Of a stretch of 64,000 bases of DNA, positions 50,041 through 57,866 are shown one piece after another. This DNA comes from Lepraria neglecta (Eukaryota > Ascomycota > Lecanoromycetes > Lecanorales > Stereocaulaceae). The stretch covers positions 2,294,001 through 2,358,000 of the forward strand of contig CM065650.1 in NCBI GenBank assembly GCA_033220425.1. The letters are read 5' to 3'. The notes under the pieces are model-generated. The model saw only the letters and a program-made list of their open reading frames with translations, was not told the origin of the DNA and ran no database searches. Both the position numbers and the translations under genes were made by a program. The first letter of the stretch is position 1, and every line of letters starts with the position of its first letter.

Positions 50041-50557
50041 ATACCAATCGGACAAGGGCAAAAAAGGGCGAAATACATGCGCCCCTGATCTACTAGAGTT
50101 TTACTAGGTGCCGCTGATAGTTCGGTAACTAGGCGTCGCAACTCTCTATCTCGGTTATTTACTCGAATTATAAGGAGTAGAAGATATAGTCGGATTAGCG
50201 GATAATAGGTTATTATAGAATCGAGGAAAGTATAGTTAAATAACCTATAAAGAAGTTAAAGAAGAATTAGTATAAGCGCGAGTTAAACTTATATTAATAT
50301 TACTAATAACGAGCTTTTATATACTAAAGGAGCTATCGGTAGTAGCTATATTTCAAACGGATTATATATATAGAAGACTTTATTTAGATTCGACTACCTA
50401 CTTACATCTTGTATAGAAGATATATAGCTACTAATTAGTAGAAATATATAGACTATATAAGAAGTAATCAATCATAATAAAAGAAAACTGGCAGCTATAT
50501 ATTAGTAGCGTTGTATTATTAATTGAGCTAATAGCTGGCTAAACGCATAATGGACAT
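50041..50557. other. Right subterminal region of G
   Basis: No convincing coding frame. It is less depleted in TpG/CpA than the left cargo region. It leads into the 40-bp tandem repeats. Confidence 0.3.
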
Positions 50558-50677
50558 GCTAATTAGTTAGACATTATACTAACAGTAACATCTAATTGCT
50601 AATTGGTTAGATATTATACTAACAGTAATATCTAATTGCTAATTGGTTATATATTATACTAACAGTAACATCTAATT
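50558..50677 (+). repeat. Three 40-bp tandem repeats near the right end of G
   Basis: Units start gctaatt(a/g)gtta at 50558, 50598 and 50638, each exactly 40 bp with few differences, followed by a decayed fourth start (gctaactaacc). They lie about 165 bp from the right TIR. Subterminal repeats of CACTA elements are transposase-binding sites (family knowledge), so that role is plausible here. No matching array is obvious at the left end. Confidence 0.85.
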
Positions 50678-50823
50678 GCTAACTAACCTAACATCGTTAA
50701 ATTAGTAGTATTGAGTTGCAGATCGAGCTGATTTGATACTATTAGCAACATTGAGTTGCTAATTCCGCTGAACGTAACTGTCAGCCCTACCGGCGCGCTC
50801 GGCAACTCGGGATTTCCCAGCAA

Positions 50824-50842
50824 CTTTTGGGAAAGCGCGATG
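50824..50842 (-). repeat. Right terminal inverted repeat of G
   Basis: CTTTTGGGAAAGCGCGATG, the exact reverse complement of 27084-27102, followed by the duplicated AT and then ttgagaatcaatc of the D LTR. Confidence 0.95.
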
Positions 50843-50889
50843 ATTGAGAATCAATCCATATACGATACTAGTACGCACGGTTCGTAACA
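50843..50889 (+). repeat. 3' LTR of D, right part
   Basis: The last 47 bp of the D LTR (attgagaatcaatccata through ttcgtaaca), resuming after G. The terminal TAACA is unmutated here, which reveals the ancestral LTR end. Followed by TSD ctaga (50890-50894). Confidence 0.92.
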
Positions 50890-50894
50890 CTAGA

Positions 50895-51385
50895 TTATTA
50901 ATCAAGGGCGTATTCCGTCTATATAGTCTGCCGGACTCTATAGTCTCGGAATATAGACTATAATTTATAGCGGATATCTGGAAATCCTTCTACAGGAGAC
51001 TCAGTATTACTAGTAAGCTCTTAACGGCTTTTTACCCTGAAACGGATAGGTAAATAGAACGAGCGAACCAGGATATCGAGCGCTAACTACGTATCTACTG
51101 CTCCTATATACAAGACGACTAGTTATAGTAGTTATCTATTACGGAATTCGCTAATAATAATACTATCTCCTCCGCTACTAAGCTAATCCTATTCTTCGCT
51201 AATAAGGGTTTCTACCCCTATATAAGCTTTAGCCCCGATTCTACAATCTATAGCTCTATATATACTAGATTATAAGCCGCGAAGGCGGGAGATATTATAG
51301 GAATAATATCTAAGATACAAGATTATATAAAGACTAACGCCGAGGATACTAGCTAGCGGATAGTCGAGTAGGTAAATAAGAGAAG
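50895..51385 (+). pseudogene. pol: pol of C, integrase continued
   Basis: Resumes the C integrase after D. The frame reads a catalytic-core end with TAFYPETDRQ and ERANQDIE (about 51030-51080), then EFANN and a C-terminal charged region up to VNKRS. It is cut at 51385 by D'. It is less mutated than 17560-20362. Stops occur at TAG/TAA. Confidence 0.8.
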
Positions 51386-51900
51386 TGTTACGAACCACGT
51401 TGCGTACGGTGGTCCGTTATATATAGATTGATTCTCAATAGGGATAGAGGTATAACAGAGCAAGAGGGTAAAGCAGGCTTCAAGTAATGCTAAGCGGGTC
51501 TAGTATATAATCAGATGATATATATTTAGTGCCTAGCCTAAGAGATCTATCGCATGTAGTAAATAATTGAATAGCAAGTTAAGCACGATGCTCCAAGTGG
51601 TGCGAGCAGTGCTCCGCATATATAGACATACGAAATCCATGCCAAGCATTCCTGATCGCACTGGTCGCACTGATCGCACCGCGCTTATTGCGACCACTGC
51701 GCTCATCGCTTAACATGCCAAGCCTTCTTAATCGCACTGATCGCACTGATCGCACCGCGCTCATTACGACCACTACGCTCATCGCTTAATATACCAAGCC
51801 TTCAGGGTCTGTCCGAGTCGGATACCGATTCGTTAACTCGAACTATAACAGGTACTACGCTCCTTAAGCGTATCCCTAATTATATTTCCTAATCGTAATA
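51386..51900 (-). repeat. 3' LTR of D' (family D, minus strand)
   Basis: Reverse complement of the family D LTR, from tgttacgaacc to cgtaata, about 515 bp. It retains many CpA/TpG and shows the U3 77-bp and 9-bp repeats clearly (51640-51810). The flank agaag (51381-51385) should be the TSD; the second copy lies beyond the window. The ORF at 51579-51782 is repeat-derived. Confidence 0.9.
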
Positions 51901-52500
51901 TTAGCTCCCTCTCCTAGATTTCTCGTCCCGAGAAACTATCTATCCTTTATACTACCCCGATATACTAAACGTTTAGATAAACCGACCGTCCGCCGAACGG
52001 TATTGGCCAGTAAGCTAACCGAAGTCGTAATACGGCTGTATTCCCGATATGTTACCAGCGGTAAGTAGTACTTGATAGGTATAGGTTCCAATAGGTATTC
52101 TAACTATATAGGCAGCGGTAGAAAATGTAACCTTATAGTATTACCCCTTAAGATATATTATATCGAGATAGAACGAAAGGAAGCGTGGTTATAGTTAAAA
52201 ACTACGCGCGAAGAGTTAGCTTATAATACGGAAGAGTCTATATATCTTTAGGATATACTAATACGCCTTTAGATATAGTATAAATAACTCGAAGATAAAA
52301 AGCGGAAGATTATAGACTGAGAGATATAGAATATTAAGGAGTTAGAAGAAGACTAGCGGTCTATCCTAAGCGTTCCTGATAGCTAGATATTTAACATCTC
52401 GTCCGAACAGTTTGGCTTCCTAGATAGAACTAATTGGTCCTCCTTCCTAATCGTTCCCGGAACTCCTATAGAAGGTCCTAGTAGTTCCGGAGGTTCCTAA
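51901..52500 (+). pseudogene. Convergent ORF of D' (best preserved family D copy)
   Basis: On the plus strand, antisense to D' pol, a frame opens at the LTR border with SPRFLVPRNYLSFILPRYT. It continues through TVRRTVLASKLTEVVIRLYS and SNRYSNYIGSGRKCNLIV, a charged helical stretch with LEDKKRKI and NIKELEED, and a C-terminal part ending in GGS before TAA at 52498-52500. Only about ten TAG/TAA interruptions occur over about 200 codons. No similarity to a known family was recognised. Confidence 0.68.
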
Positions 52501-52916
52501 GAGGTTCCTAGGTGTTTTTAGTATTATTATACCCTTTCTATTTAACTAGATACTTCTAATTAACCTAATTTAGAATCCTCTTAACCTCGAACTCCGTTTC
52601 TTCTTTAATATTATAATAAAATATTTTCTATAAGGGTATATTAGAGTCTGCTAGCTCTAAGAGTAAGATATAGAATACCGGATATACCTTGGCGTTAGGT
52701 AGAAGCTCGAGTTTATAGTTAATAGGTCCTTTTACCTATTTAATTAAGAATAGTCTAACCTTAATATAATCTAGTTTCTTACTTAGTCTCGTCGTTCTTA
52801 TATTTTTTATTAGGAGGTATACTTTATCCCCCTTCTTTAGCTAAGGAATATTCTTTCTTTTCTTATTAATTCGTTCCTTTAGTTTAGAATTTAAGCTTTC
52901 GATAGATCTTTATATA
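52501..52916 (-). pseudogene. pol: pol of D', chromodomain and integrase C-terminus
   Basis: Minus-strand frame with the chromodomain (about 52505-52620) and the integrase tail leading upstream. Highly similar to 430-860. Cut by R2. Confidence 0.8.
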
Positions 52917-52921
52917 TCTTT

Positions 52922-54533
52922 CTTCTAATAATAGATTATGGCGAAATTCGGAGCAATTCCGCACTTATAGCCAATTAGATTGGCCCTATATTCAGTGTTC
53001 CCTCTCTCGGCTAGCGCCTTCAACCACCAAAACTTGAATTCGCATCGCAACTTCTTCGCACTACTTCCCCGCGCCACATACTTCATATGATATCGAGATG
53101 ATTTCATATGTTTTGGACTTAATCGTTAGCTTGCTTGCGCATCAAGAATTTTTAGAATTGGCCCATTTGCGCAATAGTTATGAGCAAAAGAAGCGTTTTC
53201 GCCATGTTTTGCGGGCAGCGCGAGCTCAGTGGCAAATGCCAAGCATTGAGCTTGGCGCCCCCGGACCCTGGAACATCGAAAGTTGAATTCGCATCGCAAC
53301 TTCTTTGCACTACTTCCCCGCGCCACATGCGTCATATAATATCGGGATGATTTCATCAGTTCTGGAACCAAGCATGCGCTTTCCAACAACGTCAAATTTT
53401 TCAAAATCGGTCTATTTGCGCAAAACTTATGAGCAAAAGAAGCGGTTTCGCCATATTTTACAGGCAGGCTCGGTGGCAAATGCCAAGCATTGAGCTTGGC
53501 GCCCCGGACCTGGAACCATCAAAAGTTGAATGCGTACCGCAACTTCTTCGCAGCGATACCCCGCGCCATATACGTTATATAATATCGAGATAATTTCATA
53601 AGTTCTGGAACCAAACATGCGCTTTCCAACGCGGTTCGAATTTTAAAATTTGGCTAAGATTTAGCTAAGAAAAGCTCAAAAAAGATGTTTTTGCCTCCGG
53701 AGTAACCTAAAGCTACCCCCGCAGCCACCCCCGAAGTACTAATATACTAAATCCTTAATCTTTCTTCTAATAACAGAATATAGCGAAATTCGGAGCAATT
53801 CCGCACTTGCAGCCAATCAGAACATCCCTTTAGAGCTGCATTTCCTCTCTCGGCTAGCGCCTTCAACTACCAAAAGTTGAATCCGCTGCGCACTTCTTCG
53901 CAGTACTTCCCCGCGCCACATACGTCATATGATATCGAGGTAATTTCATAAGTTTTGGAGTCAATCATTGGCTTGCTTGCGCATCAAGAATTTTTAGAAT
54001 CGGCCCATTTGCGCAATAGTTATGAGCAAAAGAAGCGTTTTCGCTATGTTTTACTGGCAGCGCGAGCTCGGTGGCAAATGCCAAGCATTGAGCTTGGCGC
54101 CCCCGACCTAGAACATCAAAAGTTGAATGCGCACCGCAACTTCTTCGCAGCGATACCCAGCGCCACATACGTCATATAATATCGAGATAATTTCATGAGT
54201 TTTGGAACCAAGCATGCGCTTTCCAACACCGTTCGAATTTTGAAATTTGGGTAAGATTTGGCTGAGGAAAGCTCAAAAACCATGTTTTTGCCTGCGGACT
54301 TCCCTAAAGCTGCCCCCCGCAGCCACCCCCGCAGCTGCCCCCGAAGCACTAATATACTAAATCCTTAATAACTTTCGATATATTATGGTTAGGACTTAGC
54401 TTTATACATATAAAATATACTATAAATAGAGGGCTTTCTAATTCCGCTCTAAATCCTCTAAATCGAGTATAAGATAAGTGAGATATAGCTATTTTTACGG
54501 TAATCTTCTGTGAAGATTACGGGCACTAACTTG
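52922..54533 (+). mobile_element. R2: full-length copy of repeat family R (unclassified)
   Basis: A 1612-bp insertion in D', flanked by 5-bp TSD tcttt (52917-52921 and 54534-54538). Inside are two long units (about 52922-53756 and 53757-54360). Each starts cttctaata...gcgaaattcggagc and ends actaaatccttaat. Within them subrepeats of about 245 bp carry the block cttcttcgca...ccgcgccacatac (near 53049, 53298, 53540, 53893 and 54138). The 3' tail ends with a hairpin (54500-54520) and gcactaacttg. No TIR, no LTR and no recognisable gene. RIP damage is slight. The ORFs on both strands, including a 117-codon one at 53126-53479, are by-products of the repeats. Confidence 0.75.
54500..54520. repeat. 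Terminal hairpin of R2
   Basis: Perfect 9-bp stem GTAATCTTC/GAAGATTAC with a 3-nt loop, 13 bp from the element end. The same hairpin with an altered loop is kept in R1 at 15241-15261, so it is a constant feature of the family end. Confidence 0.85.
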
Positions 54534-54538
54534 TCTTT

Positions 54539-55832
54539 ATATAAATTCTTTAGCTCGTCCGCCTTTACTAAGGCTTTTTCTACGTTAGGTCCCTCCCTAG
54601 ATTATAGAAAAGTATTTATATTCTTTCTATAATTAGCGAAGAATAGTATCAGCTTTATTATATCTAATATCTTGTCGTTATATACTAGTTATACTATTAG
54701 AAGTAGTAATACCCAGTTATCCTATTTCTAGTTAACGTAGTACCTAAGGTACGCTTCCATTATCTAATTTACACGTTCTATTTATCTATCTATCTACGGA
54801 TAGTATACTATTAATATCCTTAGTTTCGTTCCAATTACTCCGATAAGTATCTTCTAGTAATTAGATATAAAGAGCTTGTCTCTATCTAATATAATTGACT
54901 TTGGTATACTATAATCCCTTATTAGCCTGTCTAACAATATAAATACTAGCTGATCTACTTTATAGGTTTCCTTGAAAGGTACTATAATAGTATACTTCGT
55001 TAGTTTATCTATAATAACTATAATTGAATTAAAGGTATCCTAAGTAGCTAGATCCTTAGATAGTAGTAACTTAACTATAAAGTCCATTATAACGTCGTCC
55101 TATAGTGATTCTAGAACTGGTATAAATTATATTTGTCCATATTTGGCATATCGTATAGACTTATTCTACTAGCATTGAATATATTCTTTAATATATTATT
55201 CAACGCGCGCTCGAAGTTTTAGCGCCGCGTATCCTCATCCTAGGAGTTCTACTATCTTGGCAACTCCCGGATAACCTTGTAATAGGTTGTCGTAGTAATC
55301 CCTGATTACTTCTTCTATATATTATTCAGGTAGATAAGTTTTCCCCTAGTATTTAAGTAATACCGTATCCGGCTAATCCTTTCTTAGGATTATTGCGAAT
55401 ATATTATCTTTGTAGGCCTTTACGATCCTGTTAGTTATATTAGGTCCTATTATATAAAGGGTTATAGCTAATACCTAGTATAGTACTAATGATCTATCAG
55501 CTTCTTTCTTTAGGATTAGTCGTTCTATAATATCCTTTTCTTCTATATAGTCTAATCGCCTACTAAGGGTATCTACTCGACTATTATCCTTCCCTAGGGT
55601 ATAGGTTATCTTGAACTTATATTAACCTAGTAGTTCTAACTATCGGACCTATTATCTATTTAACTCCTTTATTATTATAAAGTTAAGAAGGTTCTTATAG
55701 TCCGTAAAGATAGTTAAGTCCGAGTAGCTTTCTGCGTATACTCGCTAGTTCTAAAGTATATATACTACGGCAAGTAACTCCTTGTCGTATATATTATAGT
55801 TCTATTCTACTACTAATATCTTCCTTGAATAG
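54539..55832 (-). pseudogene. pol: D' continued: integrase and RNase H part of pol
   Basis: Minus-strand pol resumes after R2 with the integrase catalytic core (about 54600-55150), the zinc-binding region near 55200-55330 and the RNase H domain (about 55550-55832). F cuts it at 55832 (TSD aatag). Stops at TAG/TAA. Close relative of 14410-15227. Confidence 0.85.
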
Positions 55833-56284
55833 TGTAAGGTATACTCCCCGTCAGCGGGCCGTTATTGCTCCGTGAACTAGGCTCCTCGCTAGCGGACTGT
55901 TGCTGCGCCCTAGGATCTGCGTCCCGCGGGCGCTACGATGTCAGACTACGGCTCAGCTCTTCGCTGGCGTTACGCTACTATATACAAAGGTATTCAAAGA
56001 CGTGAAGTGGTTATATCACTGGTATAGTATAGATGGTTCTGTATTAGAACTAATTACTAAGGATCCTCAGGAAAGAAGTAGGTAGACCGCTCCTTAAGCT
56101 TCTTCCTGCAGGTAATATATAGCCGCTATTAGGCAGCTAGCGCACCACTGAGAACCTAGCTCCTGATAGCTGCCAAGTCGGTCGAATATCATTCCGATCT
56201 ACACCAGCGCTCTATATACTAAGAGATATCAGAATAGCTTTACTAATAAGGTAGACCCCTTCTAATATGATAGTTAGTATTATA
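55833..56284 (-). repeat. 3' LTR of F
   Basis: 452 bp on the downstream side of the minus-strand gene order. It begins tgtaagg and ends agtattata. The differences from 62618-63069 that I compared are C/T or G/A. The open frame at 55900-56085 is inside the LTR and is not considered a gene. Confidence 0.94.
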
Positions 56285-56799
56285 ATTATCTCCCCCCTTA
56301 AGTACTAGCCCTCCAGTGTAAACCTGTAGCGGCGCGTATTCGTAGCGCATACCGATAGTAGGGCTAGATAGTTATATATAGAGCTCGTTAAAAACCTTCT
56401 AAAACCCGATAGGAAAAAGGAGGGAAAAGAGTCTCTACTTTATACAAGCTCCGAAATGACACGAGTATATTTATTACTATAGTAACGAGATTATAAGGTG
56501 AATTTGTTTCGAAGTGAATCTTGTATAACGCTGGCTAACCGCCGTCGCAATGTTAAAAACCCTATAGATTCCCCTTTTACTTTCTTCCTTTATAACTCCT
56601 ACTACTTATAGTACGTAACCTATAATCTAATACTCCTTTAATAGGTATAGACCCTGATTAATAACAGATTATCTTATTATAATAATTTTCGATTCCTAAG
56701 TAAGTAGAGCTATCGCGGAGTCGTCGTAGAATACTATTAATATCTTAATAGTCAATAATAGTAGTAGTACTAGAAGTGAGTGTAATTCAATATATAAGA
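56285..56799. other. 3' region of F between purine tract and convergent gene
   Basis: No frame recognised with confidence. The minus strand has an open-looking stretch (about 56480-56950) with a few TAG/TAA, for example one containing YGRSATANISSALTAG at about 56800-56850. On the plus strand caatatataaga at about 56790-56801 is TATA-like and would sit upstream of the convergent gene. Confidence 0.3.
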
Positions 56800-57259
56800 G
56801 CCCCGCTGTTAGGGCGCTGCTGATATTCGCAGTGGCGGACCTCCCGTATAGGCCGTACCTTCGGGTACAAGTCTAGTACTACCGTAGGCTGGTACCTCCT
56901 TGTACTTAGTATAAGGGGGTACGATATAGAGTGAACCGTTGTATCATAGTATAGGTATCACTTAATATTCTACCTGCGTTCCGCTGACGTTAAAGATACT
57001 ACTAGAGTTTAGGGCAGAGGCCCGGGCGCTCTCTGCCGAGTTAGCCGGTGGTATAGCAGCAGCGGGCGTATTACGCCCGTTGGTCCAACGTATTGGGGAC
57101 CTGCTTCGGCAGGTTACCCAGTAGCGTAAGGACCACGGTATGACCCCCGCCACGTCGGGCTATCGGTCGGCTCGGCAGGTAGCCGACCTGGAGGGGAGGG
57201 TGCGGGTATTAGTAAGAATTCCGAATCTGTAAGTTAACTCCGCTAACTCGCCGCAGGAG

Positions 57260-57366
57260 GTAAGTTATATCCTATTCTTTCCTTCTCTATCCTTCTATTA
57301 TACTGCTTTTCTTAACTCCGCTTATATACTTTATACGCTACGCGTATACCGACTGATTTCTTCTAG
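57260..57366 (+). other. Candidate spliceosomal intron in the F convergent ORF
   Basis: GTAAGT at 57260 and TTCTAG ending at 57366, with a CTGAT-like branch region about 12 bases before the acceptor. Length is typical for fungal introns. Removal keeps the reading frame (PQE then DKVEGL). Confidence 0.5.
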
Positions 57367-57723
57367 GATAAGGTAGAAGGGCTGCGCGTTATAAGCGCAG
57401 AGGCGAGTACAGCGGAGGAGAGTAAGGAGGAGGAAGAGGAAGAGGAAGAGGAAGAGGAGTAGGAGGGGTTTAGGGAAAGTAGGGAGGATAACGAAGAGGA
57501 GGTAGAGGAAGAAGAGGAGGTAGAGGAAGAGGAGGTAAGCTCTAGCGTACCGCCTGTTACCGCTATGTGCTAAGTTGTGTAGCTACCTGCAAGCCAACCT
57601 CGGAGCGATGTCGTTCGAGGTACTATATTAGAGGATCTAGAGGAGAGGAGGATAGAGGAGAGGAGGGTAAGGAGGAGGGAGAAGAGAAAAGAGAGGAGGA
57701 GAGCTATAAAAGCAGCGAAGAGG

Positions 57724-57768
57724 GTAAGCGATATCGCTCCGCCACCGCCGCTTATACTAACTTTCTAG
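57724..57768 (+). other. Candidate short intron with TACTAAC branch site
   Basis: GTAAGC at 57724, TACTAAC at about 57755-57761 and TTCTAG at 57763-57768. The 45-bp length is at the lower limit for fungal introns, but all three signals are canonical. Confidence 0.45.
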
Positions 57769-57866
57769 GCTCGGTCCTCTTAGATTATATTCTTGCTTTT
57801 TCCTTTTGGTATTCTAGTATTTAGTAGCTCGGTAATAGAACTGCGGGGTTTTATAGTTATATTCAA

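Larger units (their letters stand above)
27084..50842 (+). mobile_element. G: giant Plavaka-type (CACTA/CMC) DNA transposon with cargo
   Basis: Perfect 19-bp terminal inverted repeats (CATCGCGCTTTCCCAAAAG) end at 27084 and 50842 and are flanked by a 2-bp duplication, AT. The intact LTR at about 20818-20831 shows the empty site. The total is 23.8 kb, or about 17.2 kb without E3. It contains a transposase of the Plavaka family on the plus strand (about 46640-49540) plus several other damaged coding regions. The usual CACTA terminal motif is not present, so the superfamily rests on the transposase and the short TSD. Confidence 0.85.
20363..50889 (+). mobile_element. D: Ty3/Gypsy chromovirus, family D (contains G, which contains E3)
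   Basis: The chromovirus proper occupies 20363-27083 plus 50843-50889. It has a 5' LTR, gag, pol with chromodomain, a convergent ORF, a polypurine tract (aggagagggagc, 26589-26600) and a 3' LTR. The 3' LTR is split by the DNA transposon G at 27083/50843. TSD ctaga flanks the whole composite (20358-20362 and 50890-50894). The joined flanks restore the integrase of C (LAEATTR then LLI), an independent proof of the insertion. Confidence 0.93.
51386..52916 (-). mobile_element. D': Ty3/Gypsy chromovirus (family D), first segment
   Basis: A minus-strand element inserted in the integrase of C. The 3' LTR is followed on the minus strand by a purine tract, the convergent ORF region, the chromodomain and the integrase C-terminus. 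It is interrupted at 52917-52921 by R2 and continues at 54539-55832 and 63075-64000, leaving the window in the RT region. Its sequence is moderately RIP-mutated and is useful for reading decayed copies D and H0. Confidence 0.9.
56800..57835 (+). pseudogene. Convergent acidic ORF of F with probable introns
   Basis: On the plus strand, antisense and 3' to pol, coding-like text appears from about 56985 (EFRAEARALSAELAGGIAAA, then RPLVQRIGDLLRQVTQ and YRSARQVADLEGRVRVLV). The first exon ends at GAG before GTAAGT (57260). After a 107-bp intron ending TTCTAG (57366) the frame continues DKVEGLRVISAEASTAEES into a long Glu run (57418-57540). A second acidic block follows (57620-57715). A short candidate intron with a perfect TACTAAC branch site is at 57724-57768. 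A few TAG/TAA stops are present. Start codon unclear, function unknown. Confidence 0.45.

Noticed and set aside
49953-50141. 62-codon minus-strand ORF at the right side of G
   Set aside because: No similarity to other cargo, low complexity near its end, and it overlaps a weak plus-strand frame. Not enough support for a gene.
27084-50842. Starship (tyrosine-recombinase giant element)
   Set aside because: No recombinase of that type was recognised at either end. The element has long perfect TIRs, a 2-bp TSD and a Plavaka-type transposase.
53126-53479. 117-codon minus-strand ORF and several smaller ORFs on both strands in R2
   Set aside because: The repeat units give open frames on both strands at once and the peptide simply repeats with the subrepeat. 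There is no start context or independent conservation.
54500-54533. Helitron 3' end (hairpin followed by CTAA)
   Set aside because: The hairpin and a CTAA occur, but R2 has a 5-bp target duplication and extra bases after CTAA. The insertion is not between A and T, and R1 ends at the equivalent extended position.
55900-56085. 61-codon plus-strand ORF in the F LTR
   Set aside because: It lies wholly within the LTR, is not conserved as an open frame in a coding sense, and overlaps promoter-like sequence.
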